Shown here: positions 1-11,630 of the stretch, piece by piece
Layout of the letters: each line of letters begins with the position of its first letter
How positions within the stretch are numbered: the stretch's first letter is position 1
DNA from: Adiantum capillus-veneris
Taxonomy: Eukaryota; Streptophyta; Polypodiopsida; Polypodiales; Pteridaceae
Length of the DNA stretch: 64,000 bases
Direction of reading: 5' to 3'
Assembly (NCBI GenBank): GCA_014529385.2
Contig: CM043964.1
Coordinates: 3,211,497-3,275,496, forward strand
Notes under the pieces: model-generated
Seen by the model: only the letters and a program-made list of their open reading frames with translations
Databases searched by the model: none
What the model was told of the DNA's origin: nothing
Translations under genes and position numbers: made by a program

Positions 1-1057
1 GTAAACTGGGAGATTTTTGTATAAAAAGATATCGTAAGAGATGTTGTATAATATGGAAACCTTAAGCAAAAGAAGAGAATAGACATTACATTATACATGG
101 CATTTGGGTCGATAAGGAGAGAGCTTACTGATCAGAGATAATTGAAATGATTTTTCTAGAGGTATATCATCAGAATTCATTAAGAAGTTTCATATCTAGG
201 GGTTCTCTGATGTCTCTGTGATGTGTAGCATTGTACTTCACTTTATCTGCAAAAGTGTTTCTCAAAGACAAAGCACTAAAAAAGATTTTTTGTTAGATTT
301 AAGGATAGTTTAACTATACACTAAATGCATTAATATTTTAAAAGCTATTAATGATAAAATTGATGCAAGTTATTAATTAAGTGCCCAAATTTGCAAGTTT
401 TTCAATTTTTTATTGTTCCCACGGCTAGTACAAGGAAATTTAAGGTCTATCAACAAGTTTCAGCAAGTTTGGATCAGTTTTGATATGCTTACATCACTTA
501 CTTGTTGATCAAAGATGGAAGCAAATTTGGTATTTTTCTCAACTCAAATGAGAACAAAACTTCTTGAACCTTCACAAAAATTCTTATACTTCACTTTGAC
601 AAGCTCATCCCTTAACTTGAAGCCCAATTTCACCTTGTAGATAATAATCTTGATTATTATCTTTTAACTTAAAATGGCAATTGTTTACAAGTTTGATGTT
701 GAACAGGTCTTATATAATTTATTTCATGCACTTTTGGCTAGAAAAAATCCAATTTGCATGCAGATGTCATACCAAGAGTTGGATTGGAAATAGGCAAATT
801 TGAGCACAAACAAGCATATGATGAAGGTGCTATTTACAAAATTGTTTGTAAAGATGGGGTAACCATTGGATGTTTGTTATATGTCAAAGTGATACTAAAG
901 TGATACAATAATTGTTTGGATACGTTATAAGTAGGTCTGATAATGCAATGGTGTGGATATCAAATTGTGCTATAGCAGTAAGTATCCTTCAGTAAATTTT
1001 GGTATAGAAGTAAGTATGCTTCAGTAATTATGGCCTTCTACCAAGGTGTAGTAGAAA
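1..1057. other. AT-rich flank, no gene recognised
   Basis: This is AT-rich DNA left of Copia-1. No long reading frame or recognisable domain is visible. A short imperfect duplication (GTAAGTATCCTTCAG and GTAAGTATGCTTCAG) lies near 980-1030. It is presumably the flank into which Copia-1 inserted. The far end of Copia-1 is not in the window, so a target duplication cannot be confirmed. Confidence 0.5.
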
Positions 1058-1215
1058 TGTTGGGAGGGATGTGATATGGAGCAAATAAATGGAGCAATAT
1101 CAAGTAATATACAATAACAATTTCACTACTATATGATGCAACATTTAAGATAATTATAGAGCAATCAAAGTAATAATCTCATTACATTACTGCTATGGGT
1201 ATAACCATACATTAT
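1058..1215 (+). repeat. Copia-1 5' LTR, first part
   Basis: First 158 bp of the Copia-1 LTR, beginning TGTTGGGAGGG. It ends with ATTAT (1211-1215), the left copy of the duplication made by TRGAG-1. The LTR resumes after the right copy at 11626-11630. Confidence 0.7.
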
Positions 1216-2184
1216 TGTTGGAAGAGCGACTCACACACCCATGAAGTGCATGCAAACACTACCTAGATCAACGTAATGTCAATCGAGGACACAGATGACA
1301 CGATAGGCACACGGAGGAAATCTCTTTAGCTTGTCAGGCTGAGACCATCCTACACATACAACACTCTGGAAGGCCAACTAAACCACAATCAAGAACCTCA
1401 CTGGCTTGTCAGGATGAGACCATCCTACACATACAACACTCTAGAAGGCCAACTAAACCACAATCAAGAACCTCACTGTTCTCAACTACACCACCTAGCC
1501 ACATACACACATACGGAAGGTAACTCACCTAATCATGACAGATTCATACGAAACTTAAGGAACATCATCCCCTCACTAGGATACACCTGTCCCTAAGCTT
1601 CTACACTCAAAACCCTCACTCTAAATCCATCTGCGGAAAACGCGTAGGATGACAGAGCGGAATTTTGAAAGTGCCCGAAACTGAAATTTATGAGTACCTA
1701 TGTGTAGCTTATGTTGCCACGATTCTATAGACTACTAGCACGCAGAAAACAGACATCGTTTGATACACTTACGGCCACAAATACCTCGTAATGCTTCGGC
1801 ATATGCGCTTCGTCTCGCGTGGAATTCTTGACGTTGTCGTGTAGCTCTCCTTGAGCCTACAGCAATGGTGCAGTCGGATCTCCAATGTGTTGAGCGAGCC
1901 GGGCGTAGCGAGAGGATAAAGCTCACGCTCACTCTCTTTCTCTCTCACACACAGTAGACGGCAGCGCTAACTTTTGATTATGATGAAATTCTTCCTTTTA
2001 CAAAATGACCTAGCTTTGTATTTACAATCTGGAAGTGCCATTGCACCCCGGCTTCTGAAACTAGAATAACTACTCATTACAAATGACGTTTATAGCCATA
2101 ATATGCAGCATTTCATAACTCGCAAAAGATAAGACTTTGGTACGAAACTTGAGTTATGTTGTGTTGTTGACCCAGCGGTCAATA
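1216..2184 (-). repeat. TRGAG-1 3' LTR
   Basis: Starts TGTTGGAAG and ends near GGTCAATA. Compared with the 5' copy it has a roughly 66-bp tandem duplication at about 1335-1470 (the segment with GAGACCATCCTACACATAC occurs twice). It lacks the roughly 65-bp block carrying the TATA box that the other LTR has at about 11390-11455. Confidence 0.8.
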
Positions 2185-2196
2185 TTCCCCCCTTCC
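2185..2196 (-). promoter_or_regulatory. TRGAG-1 polypurine tract
   Basis: Read on the minus strand this is GGAAGGGGGGAA directly upstream of the 3' LTR, the position and composition expected for the plus-strand primer. Confidence 0.65.
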
Positions 2197-3834
2197 ACGT
2201 TCATGTCGTCCCCGACATGACCTGATTGTAGATGGTGATGCGGTCTTTGCTGTCGTTTTGGCTTCATCTGTTGCACTGCTTGTAACTTTGTCGAACCACA
2301 ACAAGAACTATGATCCATTAGAGCAGACATCTATCATCATAACCATTCATCTTTTGAGATCCTTTGATTACTTTTATGTATGCTCTTCTTCATTGGAGAC
2401 TTCTTTGTTCCTATGCAATCATGTTGTTAGTGTTGTCTCCAGCTTTGTCATTGTAGACCATTCTTCGACTCGCCATTGAGGAGAAGTATGCTATGATCTG
2501 AAATTGGTTCTCCAATTCATTGGTCAATTGATTTGAGTAGCATTTCCTTATTGTTGATGTAGAAGGAATATGTACAAGAGGATGGTGATAGGTGTCTTTA
2601 GATTAGGGTCTAAAATCTAGATGACCAAAGGGAAAAAAAACCGGTGGGAAAAAAATGCCTTTGGTATACGCTCTTATTGGAGTTGAGCAGTTGAACATGA
2701 AGTACATGTTCATGAAAGGTGAGTGCTTGGGTGAAACATGGAAAGAGTGTCTGATGCAAGTGCCAATTATGGGACACTCTATATGCATATGAGAAATTTG
2801 TCACCAAAAGCATGCAATGTGAAAGAAGGAGATGATGGGTGTTTCGAGGAATAAATGTAGCACATGTGACATCAAAAGATGTCTCAATAGCTTCCACCTT
2901 TCCAAGAAGGGTTATCAATGTAGAAGTTTCTCCACTCGTATCTCACTGTGCTCAGTACGTGAGTGTATTTTGGACCTTCTCCTTCACTTCACCAGACTTA
3001 AGTACTTAGACTTTGACTCTTTTGCTCACCTATACCAGCATGAGCGACACAACATAAATATGCTCAACTCTTCCAGCTTGAGCAGTACCTAAAATAGCTA
3101 AGATGCTTAGACCATAGAGAATATTACTTGAAGCTTTGGGACTAACACCTCACTCATTTTGTGGCTTAGCTACTCGACTCGGACTTTTATGACTTGTCGG
3201 TTGCATGTTGACACTGCTTTGTGACAAGTTCTTCGGCTGTTGTACTGGCTGCTGAGACATACTTCGTGAAGTTTCATCGTTTCCATGTACCTTCTTCTCT
3301 TTGTAGTGCTCAGGCCTCTCGTCAGTCTTTTCTTCATGTGGATTATGGATTTTTTAATTTTTTCTTAATAATAAACAAAGAAAATCTCAAAATATCTCAA
3401 CAAAAGAAAAATCATTCAAATAGAAATCTAAATGCTATGTACACTTTACACATGTCCCTAGGGGCTCATATATGGATTTTGTCCCCATACTCCTCTATAA
3501 CACTACTATGAGGGCATATACTCTAAATTTCGTCCAAAAATTATCACAATAAAATGCAAAAATTCAATGCATCTCACAAAACATTGCCCTCTAATAGTCA
3601 TAATGTTAGGTCCGCATTCAGAATGCATCCCCCTTCCTATTTGGAGTCATCCTTTACGACAGGGTATCGCAAAGTGTATGTGTTGTGCTTGGGCAATTAA
3701 AAGTTGTGCCTATGTAGGCCTTGTAATGTAGCCCTATTATGCATACACAGTCAATACATGGAAAAGATTTATGTTTTGCAAGATGTGCGTATAAGCAATT
3801 TTCTTATTGGCATTTGTTGGTGAGGCTTTCTATT
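2197..3834. other. TRGAG-1 3' non-coding region
   Basis: About 1.6 kb between the end of the Gag-type frame and the polypurine tract. Short frames occur on both strands, but none shows a recognisable domain and none forms a long chain. No pol remnant is visible, which supports the gag-only reading. Confidence 0.5.
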
Positions 3835-4788
3835 CTAAGAAATGTAATGGTCTTTGAAGCTCCTGTATCGTTGGTTGATTGAAGCAACTTGCTCTCTTCT
3901 AACTGTACTGTAATTGTAGGAAGAATTGTAAGAATTCAAGCGACATGCACTGACAGCAGTTTTGTTGTTCTTCTTTGGGACCCATTTCTTTGCGATTATT
4001 GGTTGTTTTGTTGCTAGCTCTCGTTTGGGAACCCATATCTGCCCGTGCTTCGTTTGTGTTTGAAGAGACTTCTTTGGGATCCACCTTTTTGTTGTGTGAG
4101 TCAACAGTGGTCTTTGCTTCATCCCTTGTACACTTGGTTGGGGACGGGATTCAGGCTTTGAAAGTTGATACTGTGGTTGTTTTGAAATCCAAATGAATTC
4201 CTGACTTTTTTGTGCTTGAATCAACTTCTTTGGAGCCCAAACCTGAGTTGTTAAAGCTTGTGACTTTGTGATATTCTTACCCATTCGTGCATGCTTTCCT
4301 TGTTTTTGTTTTGGTGTTGGATCTTGTGATTTGTCATTAGAGATCTTTGTCTTCTTGATCCATATTTGTTTTTGGCCGATCTGGCTTTTTGGTATCCAGA
4401 TTTGTCGAGCTTTTTGGCTTTGACTTGTTCTCCAGTTCTTTTGACCTGTCGTGGTTGTTGCTGAAGGGGTTGGTGATAGTGATGGCCTGAGTTGATGATA
4501 GGGGATGTCGTAAGATTCATCACTATCACTACTATCCTCAGCAAGGTTGACTTCTTATACTTTCCCTTGATTTTTTGGTTGGTAGTGGAAAGTTACTGTC
4601 TGTTTGCTCGTTGGTGGTAGTTTCTTGGAGGACTTTTCTAGCCCATTGATTAGAACATTGTTAGCTCGTTGCTCTGGTCGTATTCCTCCTAGTAGCTGAG
4701 TCTTTGCATCGTTATTAGGAGCCATGTATGAGAATGCTTGTGGTGGTTGTGTCTTCACCGAGGACTTTGGAAGCCACTTTTGATGCAC
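3835..4788 (-). pseudogene. C-terminal part of TRGAG-1 Gag-type protein, with tryptophan-proline-lysine repeats
   Basis: Three minus-strand frames (4788-4555, 4544-4251, 4284-3835) read as one chain broken by a stop and shifts. The chain is rich in Lys, Gln, Ser and Pro. It carries about eight spaced copies of a motif close to W-[VIL]-P-K, including KWLPKSS, IWIPKSQ, VWAPKKL, RWIPKKS, IWVPKRE and KWVPKKN, with diverged copies IWIKKTK and IWISKQP. No catalytic motif is present. Similar W-V-P-K stretches occur in linkers of some plant copia Gag proteins, so a nucleic-acid-binding or assembly tail is plausible. That function is inference. Confidence 0.5.
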
Positions 4789-5440
4789 TTTATTCGTGTA
4801 GCAATGACATTGATTCCCGGGTCGTTGATCTTCTTGAAGCTCGAAGTGTTCTACAGAGTCATAGAACTCGTCGTCTTCTTCATCTTTTTATTCTCCATAT
4901 TTCTTTGTTTGCTCCTTATTTCGAGAGCTTGTTGATGTCTGGATCTCTTCATTTTCCTGGATTACACTCACTGCAAAATAAGGAACAACATCATAGCCAT
5001 TTTCATCACAAAAGTTTGTTGTGGGAGCATCCTCCACAGCACACACGTCCAGAGTAGCCAAGATGTGTTCCCATCCAAAAGGCTCTAACTCTTCTTCAGG
5101 AAATGGTTATGGGATATAGTCCCTATCCTCTATAACCCACTCTAGATTGTATAGATCCTTTGTTGCCCCAATACAATCGCACGTCTAGATTCATTTGAGA
5201 TCCAGTCTCAAATTACTCTATTGGTTGTAGAAACACTCCTCGTTCATCACCAGTCTTCTCTACTAGTCTTCTTAGGTCATCGGCTTCATTGGACTCTCTG
5301 ACTTGTTTCCACAATTCGTCAAGACCATATATCTCTTTACAATCCTCAGGTATAGCTTGGTGAAATCCCTCGGAAGAGTTATCCGTGGTATTCGGTACTA
5401 TCCTTGGTTCTAATCCTGGGTCTTCGAGGTTTGGTCTGTG
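4789..5440 (-). pseudogene. Acidic linker of the TRGAG-1 Gag-type protein
   Basis: The frame continues past the stop after 5441 for about 70 codons. It then shifts into another frame rich in Glu and Asp (FPEEELEPFGWEHIL near 5070, later a run of Asp and Glu near 4880) before meeting the W-P-K repeat part. Several stops are present. No known domain is recognised. Confidence 0.35.
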
Positions 5441-6808
5441 CTAATGACTAGAATCTGGCTCTTTTAGCTCCTGGTTTGGTGGGATTACTTGTCTAGGCAT
5501 GACACGGATCACATCCTCAGGTTTTGCAAATGGTGGTTCTAGTAAATCTTGGGCTGTTTGAATCATTTTCTGGCCCATTTCAAACCTTTGCTTTTCTAGT
5601 TCCGCATAGGGATATGTCATCCACCTGTGCTCTTGGGTTTGGTTGTTTTTGAGCCTCACATCATAGGCTTTCAAGAGGGCATATAATGTCACATTAACCT
5701 TCTCTTCCAACACAAATCCTCTTGACCTATCACTTCTCAGTTTCTCATCCGTGGATGGTTCTTCTAGAGGTTTAACCATCTGTGTAAGAGAAGGTGCCTC
5801 TTTTTCCTCATGTTGTTTTATCTTCTCCTCATCTTCAGTAAGCTTCGCAGCTAGGGATTTTTTCTCTCGTTCCTTGCGTGCTTTCATCCTAGTCTTTCTA
5901 GCTTTCCAACTATTTCGTTTGCTCTTGGTTTTCTGACTAGGTGCGTCTGTCTTTGGTCCATCATTTGTCTTTGGACTCGTGTCACTTTCCGTGTTCTTTG
6001 TCTCTGGATTCTCATCAGCTTTCTTTTGAGCTTGTGCTCTCGTAACCACTTGAACTGGTACGACATTCTCATTTTCTGAGCTACTAGGTATCTCTATTAC
6101 ATTTGTCGTGATTTTCCTGATTTGGTTTGGGTTTTTCGGGCAATCGGGGATCAAGTGAGTGATGCCACACTCAAGACAATAGGCATTTACTTCAGTGATC
6201 TCCGTATGAGGACATTGTTTGACCAAGTGGTTGTCACGACTTTTATGACAATCTGTCTTTGGTTGAGGAGATTCTTTTAGCATTTCCTCTTGGCTATAAG
6301 CAAGCTTTGACCTAGATAAGCCGCTATTTGCAATGAATCGCAATGTCCTTTCTTCCATTTCATACCTTCTTTCTTTCGACTGAAACCCAGGAGGTGGAGG
6401 TTGTACCGGCTTCATCACTCCATGTGTTTCTCTCACATTTTGTTGCTCCGAAGGGTAGCACTCACTTTGGTTGCTATACCACATTGTAGCTGGTACTGGC
6501 GTTGGTTTATTTGATGCTTCCATCATTGGCATGTATCTCATGTCTATCGGCATTCTAGCACCTGGCAGCGGAGGCTGTTGTCCTAAGACAAGTTGTGGCC
6601 TTAAAACTCCTACTAGTCCTGGCGCATTCCCCGTAATGTATCTAGGTGGAGTAGGTGCTTCTGGAATAGGTTGTACATACCTCTCCCTAGCATTTTTCAT
6701 GCTATAATAGCACTCTTCCCCCGTATGGTTCGTCCATTTTCTCTCAATTTCACACCACTTCGGCTCTCCCGAATCAGACCTTACAAGAGGAATCAACCTC
6801 TTGACCAA
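5441..6808 (-). pseudogene. TRGAG-1 Gag, nucleocapsid-like and basic region
   Basis: A 455-residue open frame. The first 130 residues are rich in Pro and Met. Near residues 185-225 lie two knuckle-like motifs: a degenerate CHKSRDNHLVKQC, and CLECGITHLIPDC (C-x2-C-x3-H-x4-C, one residue shorter than the usual retroviral knuckle). VVTRAQAQKK follows, then a long Lys/Glu/Arg-rich probable coiled coil (about residues 300-360) and an acidic tail. The upstream capsid frame is in a different register, so a shift lies near 6810-6870. The frame ends at a stop, but similar composition continues beyond it. Confidence 0.6.
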
Positions 6809-6870
6809 GTCGTCGCAATAAGCTTTTCTTGATCAATAGGTGCCATTGGCTTGGCAATGGACTCACTTAT

Positions 6871-7949
6871 CTATGAAACACTGTGCTGAGAGGAGGTGTC
6901 ATCTCCTTGACTCTTTAGGTCCTTTTCTTTGTATGCCTCACAGTTATCCACTAGATAAAGAGCTTCTTTGATCAACTCATTTAGCGTCATCCTCCTTATC
7001 ATATGCAGATCCTTCTGAAGGCCTGCATGTCTCATTCCCTGGATAAAGATCAGCATCAGTCGTGCTTGCGTAGGTAATTCTGCTCTCGGACAGAGCTTAA
7101 CATATCTCTTGAGCCGTAATGATGCTTTGCGTACTGATTCATTCTCTTTCTATTTGAATCTATGGATTTGCGAGACCGTGTTGTGAGCAATGCCTTTTGG
7201 CGAGAATTCTTCAATAAACTCCTCAAACAGCTCATCTAGGGTCTCAAAATCCCATTTTTCCACCGAGTCGAACCATGTAGCTGCATCATCTTCTAGAGTC
7301 AATCCAAATCCCACAAACTGTGTCGCAAAATCTGAAACTTCCTCTGCTCTAATCACTCTTCTAAAAGCCGTTATGTGATCTCTCGGATCTTTATCTCCGG
7401 AGTATTTTCTGTTTACCCATTTCTAGATTTGGGATGGTCTAACTCGTCAATTGTCTAGAAATCTAACCAGACACTCTCCCAATCCTTCTCTCGTTATCGC
7501 TCTTGAAGGGAATCCTGGTGGCTCTCTTCTTGGAATTCCTATAGGAATTCTCGTGTTTGGTGGAGGCATTTGTGGTCCTTCATTGACCAAATATCCACCT
7601 CTTTCTAGTACAGTCTGCGGATTTGTGCTTTCTACAACTCTGTATTCTCAACCATACTTGTCGAGACAACTATAGATCTCCATTGACAGTCGACTCCGTA
7701 TGTGTAGACATATAAGAGCTTGTAATCTGTTATCTCTTCTAGGTATGGATCTGAGCACCTATAAAGATTGACCTCATTGTCGTCAATGTATCTATAGAGT
7801 CCTTCACTCTCATGACCAATCATCCAAACTCTCTCAACAAGATGGATCTTTATCAATTGCAAGTTTGGAAGATCCATTGTGGGAGGATATTCCTCTATCG
7901 TCGGGATCTCCAAGCTTGTGTAAGCTGCGTTTGAATCTAGGGTAGACAT
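6871..7949 (-). pseudogene. TRGAG-1 Gag, N-terminal and capsid region
   Basis: The frame opens at 7949 (MSTLDSNAAY) and runs to 7632. It resumes in another register at 7356-7150, then, after an in-frame TAG, at 7056-6871. The middle part holds LEDDAATWFDSVEKW, a match to the retrotransposon gag capsid core (A-x-x-W-F), followed by FIEEFSPKG. Further on, MLIFIQGMRHAGLQKDL and ELIKEALYLVDN fit the later helices of the same domain. At least one stop and two frame changes make it a pseudogene. Confidence 0.65.
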
Positions 7950-8403
7950 GATTTCTGGGCTTAAGAGCTTTTTCTTGGTTCAAGTAGACTTAGTCCACTG
8001 TGTTCAAGTTCTTTGGTTATGGAAAAGTCGAAACTATGTCCAAAACCGCAATCGTTTCGTCACATTCTCGCAAATTGTTGCTTTCAGACACCCCTAACTT
8101 GCGGATGTATTTTGAGGCCTCAAACGACGTTTTTTTCAAAGTTGAACTAAATGGTTGCCATCGGCATGCATTTAGTTCAGGTTTTGCTCTAAGATCTGTA
8201 GAGCCGCTCTCAGGCTACGTTTTGATATAAAAACTTTTCCGATCCGATACCGTTTGTGAAAGTTATGGCCAAAACACTGAAATGCAGTTTAGAATGGTCA
8301 AAATGAGTCCAAATTCAATTTTAAAAGAAGATTTGGGATCTCTATGACACTGTGAACACTCATGTATGGTCAAAAGTACAGTTGGACCCTAAAACTGGCC
8401 TAG

Positions 8404-10119
8404 AGACATCCTACGCGTAGTATGTCTATATGCTCTGAATTTAACAAAATTTGGTCCAGAGACTCCCCTTAAGTCCAGCAACACAATGGTATGCTCAGAA
8501 TTTCATTTGGACCTAAAAATGTCCTTGAGACATCCTACGCGTAGGATGTCTTTTTGCTCAGAATGACATGAAATTTTCACCCCAGCTTCTCCTTGATGTG
8601 TTGATCACAGTGGTGTGCTCATAGGTTGGTTTGAAGTCCTAAATCAAGCTGGAGACATCCTACGCGTAGGATGTCTAACTGCTCAGATTTTGTCCAAACT
8701 TGATCCCAAGATTCTCCTAGTGCTCAGCAACCCAATGGTATGCTCAAAATTGAATTTGGATGCCAATAGGTCAAGATTTGGGCTGCATAAGCTTCTAGTG
8801 CACTCCAAGAGTAGGATGTCTGACAATTCTTGTCTTTGCTTGGTAAATAGGCCAACCAAGGTCCAAATTCACTTTTGAAAAAAGTTCTGGAATCCTTGAG
8901 ACACTTAGAACCTCCCTATATGGTCAAAGTAGAATTTTGACCACTTTATGACCCTGGAGACATCCTATGCGTAGGATGTCTTTTTGCTCTGTTTCAGCTC
9001 AAACTTGCACTGTAGCTTTTCCTTGATGTGCTAAGCTCACAGCTATTTTTACTTTTTGATTCTGACACCTATAGGTTGGTCAAATGATCAAGAATCTGTT
9101 CCAAAAGCTTGATGTCCGTTTTGATGAATTCACCAGTCAAATCAACTCCAAATTGGACCAAAATTGACTAGGAGGCTTGCCTAAGGCTATACAACACCCT
9201 GCTATGTCCACAGTTTGAATTTGGCCTCTAAATCATGCCTTAGACATCCTACGCGTAGGATGTCTAACTGCTCAGAATTGCCCCAAATTTGAACCACAGA
9301 CTCTCCTTAAGGTGCTGATCACTGTGGTATTCTCAGAGGTTGATTTGGAGTGCTAAATCATGGTGAAGACATCCTACGCGTAGGATGTCTAAGTGCTTAT
9401 AATTGCCCCAAACTTGAGCCACAGCTTCCCCTTGATGTCAGCAACCCAATGCTATGCTTAGATTTGAGTTTGGATGTCAAAAGACCCCCAAAACTAGCTA
9501 TTCTTGCCTTTTTCAGTCAAAAGTGCTAAAGTCTGCTTTGAACCCAATTTTCTCTCCCAAATGAGGTGAAACCCCTCTCAGTCACTCAATATGTCATTCA
9601 AGACATGTTCATGCAGCCATCTTATGGTTTTGGTCTCAAACTAATGTTTTGGCACAAATTGGGTAGGATGTCTGGCAATTTCAGTCTATCTGGCCTTATC
9701 CTGTCAAGATATGGTCAAGTTCCCCTTTCCAGGTTAAAATAGGGTAAAACCTACCTTCTGAACACACTGGTCAACTCAAAATTTCAAAATTTCCACCATA
9801 TCAAACTGTAGACATCCTACGCGTAGGATGTCTACTGTGATTTTCTGAGACTGAAGTGTCCCTAATGCTTCCTTATGCTCTCAGCAAGTGCAAGTATGCT
9901 TCACAATTGCAAAAACATGCAAAAATCACTCAATTAAGCCTTTGCTGATTTTACATTTTTTGACTCCACCTTTTAGCTTTTGGTCAACAAAAATAGGGAA
10001 AAACACCCAAGTCAATATGTCACTAGGGTAAAACCTACCCTTTGAACCCACTGGTAACCTCAGTTTTCCCAAATTCCCTGCTAAAAGTGTCCTAGAGACA
10101 TCCTACGCATAGGATGTCT
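8404..10119. repeat. Eight dispersed 24-bp palindromes in the TRGAG-1 leader
   Basis: Each unit is AGACATCCTACG followed directly by its reverse complement. Copies begin at 8404, 8528, 8653, 8958, 9242, 9367, 9810 and 10096. Five are perfect (8528, 8653, 9242, 9367, 9810). Those at 8404, 8958 and 10096 each have one base change. Flanks of several copies are also alike (for example TGCTCAG about 5 bp downstream), so they sit in a diverged repeat of about 125 bp. Half-sites occur near 8810 and 9663, and ACGCGTAGGATGACA occurs in the LTR near 1640. The array lies between the primer site and gag. Confidence 0.9.
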
Positions 10120-10650
10120 ACTGTCTTAAAATGCAATTTTTTTCTGGCAGTAGTATTCCTATGCTCTGTAGAGCTCTCATCAATAATCACAAAAAAATTT
10201 GGACTTCAAATCAGCTTCCAAACACAATTTACCGTCTTTCCTACTTAGTGTTTTCCACTTCTCTGATGAGCCTAACAGCAAATAAGACATGCATAAAGTA
10301 CTCTAGATTAGCAATCAAGATATCCTACTTACCCTACTCCTACTCATCATGTGAGATGGTGATTTTGATGTCTTGGTTGCTTCCTAGCTTCACACGGACT
10401 CTCAAGTCAACCTACCATCACATCTACCACTCCAACTCCTACTCTCTACACCACAACCTACTCTAATCCACAGATCCTAACTAAACCTATCTAGTCCCAG
10501 ACCCTCGGCAAGACACACGCTTCTTGGCTATCCACTTGATCACGGAATATCCTCTTCCGGATCGACTTAATAAAAACGCTTTCTTTAGCCGAAACTAAAT
10601 CAAGCAACCATCACACGAGTGTTAGTAGGAAACCTACTTAGGTCCTTGTG

Positions 10651-10669
10651 TCCCCGACAGCGGCGCCAA
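10651..10669 (-). promoter_or_regulatory. TRGAG-1 primer-binding site, tRNA-Asp-like
   Basis: The minus strand reads TTGGCGCCGCTGTCGGGGA next to the 5' LTR. It resembles the complement of the 3' end of plant tRNA-Asp (TGGCGCCGTTGCCGGGGA) with two differences. That tRNA sequence is from memory of the family. Confidence 0.7.
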
Positions 10670-11625
10670 TGTTGGAAGAGCGACTCACACACCCATGAAG
10701 TGCATGCAAACACTACCTAGATCAACATAATGTCAATCGAGGACACAGATGACACGATAGGCACACGGAGGAAATCTCTTTAGCTTGTCAGGCTAAGACC
10801 ATCCTACACATACAACACTCTGGAAGGCCAACTAAACCACAATCAAGAACCTCATTGTTCTCAACTACACCACCTAGCCACATACACACATACGGAAGGT
10901 AACTCACCTAATCATGCCAGATTCATACGAAACTTAAGGAACATCGCCCCTCACTAGGATACACCTATCCCTAAGCTTCTACACTCTAAACCCTCACTCT
11001 AAACCCATCTGCGGAAAACGCGTAGGATGACATAGCAGAATTTTGAAAGTGCCCAAAATTGAAATTTAGGAGTACCTATGCGTAGCTTATGTTTCCAAAA
11101 TTCTATAGACTACTAGCACGCAGAAAACAGACATCGTTTGATACACTTATGGCCTCAAATAGCTCGTAGATGCGTCGGCGTGTGCGCTTCGTCTCGCGTG
11201 GAATGCTTGGCGTTGTCGCGTAGCTCTCCTCGAGCCTACAGCAATGGTGCAGTTGGATCTCCAATGTGTTGAGCGAGCCGGGCGTAGGGAGAGGATAAAG
11301 CTCACGCTCACTCTCTTTCTCTCTCACACACAGTAGACAGCAGCGCTAAGTTTTGATTATGATGAAAGTCTTCCTTTTACAAAATGACCTAGGTACCTTA
11401 TATACTAAGGCTACCTTAGGTTTAAGCAAAAATGGGGTTGAAAGGGTCAAATGGCTTTGTATTTACAATGTGGAAGTGCCATTGCACCCCGGCTTCTGAA
11501 ACTAGAATAACTACTCATTACAAATGACGTTTATAGCCATAACCCGCAGCATTTCATAACTCGCAAAAGATAAGACTTTGGTACGAAACTTGAGTTATGT
11601 TGTGTTGTTGACCCAGCGGTCAACA
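10670..11625 (-). repeat. TRGAG-1 5' LTR with TATA box
   Basis: This pairs with 1216-2184 and ends GGTCAACA at 11625, followed by the duplication ATTAT. On the minus strand CTTAGTATATAAGGT at about 11394-11408 is a good TATA box. This block is missing from the 3' LTR. Unlike the 3' LTR there is only one copy of the segment duplicated there. Confidence 0.8.
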
Positions 11626-11630
11626 ATTAT

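Larger units (their letters stand above)
1216..11625 (-). mobile_element. TRGAG-1: gag-only, non-autonomous LTR retrotransposon
   Basis: A 10.4-kb element bounded by near-identical LTRs (1216-2184 and 10670-11625) and a perfect 5-bp duplication, ATTAT, at 1211-1215 and 11626-11630. A primer site resembling tRNA-Asp adjoins the right LTR and a purine tract adjoins the left one, which sets the minus orientation. The interior encodes a long, broken Gag-type protein only. No protease, reverse transcriptase, RNase H or integrase motif is visible on either strand. This matches the terminal-repeat-with-gag (TR-GAG) class, which depends on enzymes from another element. Confidence 0.8.

Noticed and set aside
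700-1057. Possible end of another copia element left of Copia-1 (GGGAGGGA looks like a purine tract)
   Set aside because: TGTTGGGAGGG is better read as the LTR start, which pairs with CCAACA at 12072. No RNase H motif is found upstream.
2258-2479. 73-residue plus-strand frame
   Set aside because: No domain, in the 3' non-coding part of TRGAG-1, no support beyond being open.
4738-4935. Plus-strand frame with membrane-like hydrophobic stretch
   Set aside because: It is antisense to the acidic, Lys-rich Gag-type chain of TRGAG-1, whose reverse complement gives Leu/Phe-rich text.
8404-10119. Regularly spaced palindromic repeats looking like a CRISPR array
   Set aside because: Spacers are 100-420 bp, themselves diverged repeats, and the array lies inside a plant LTR element.
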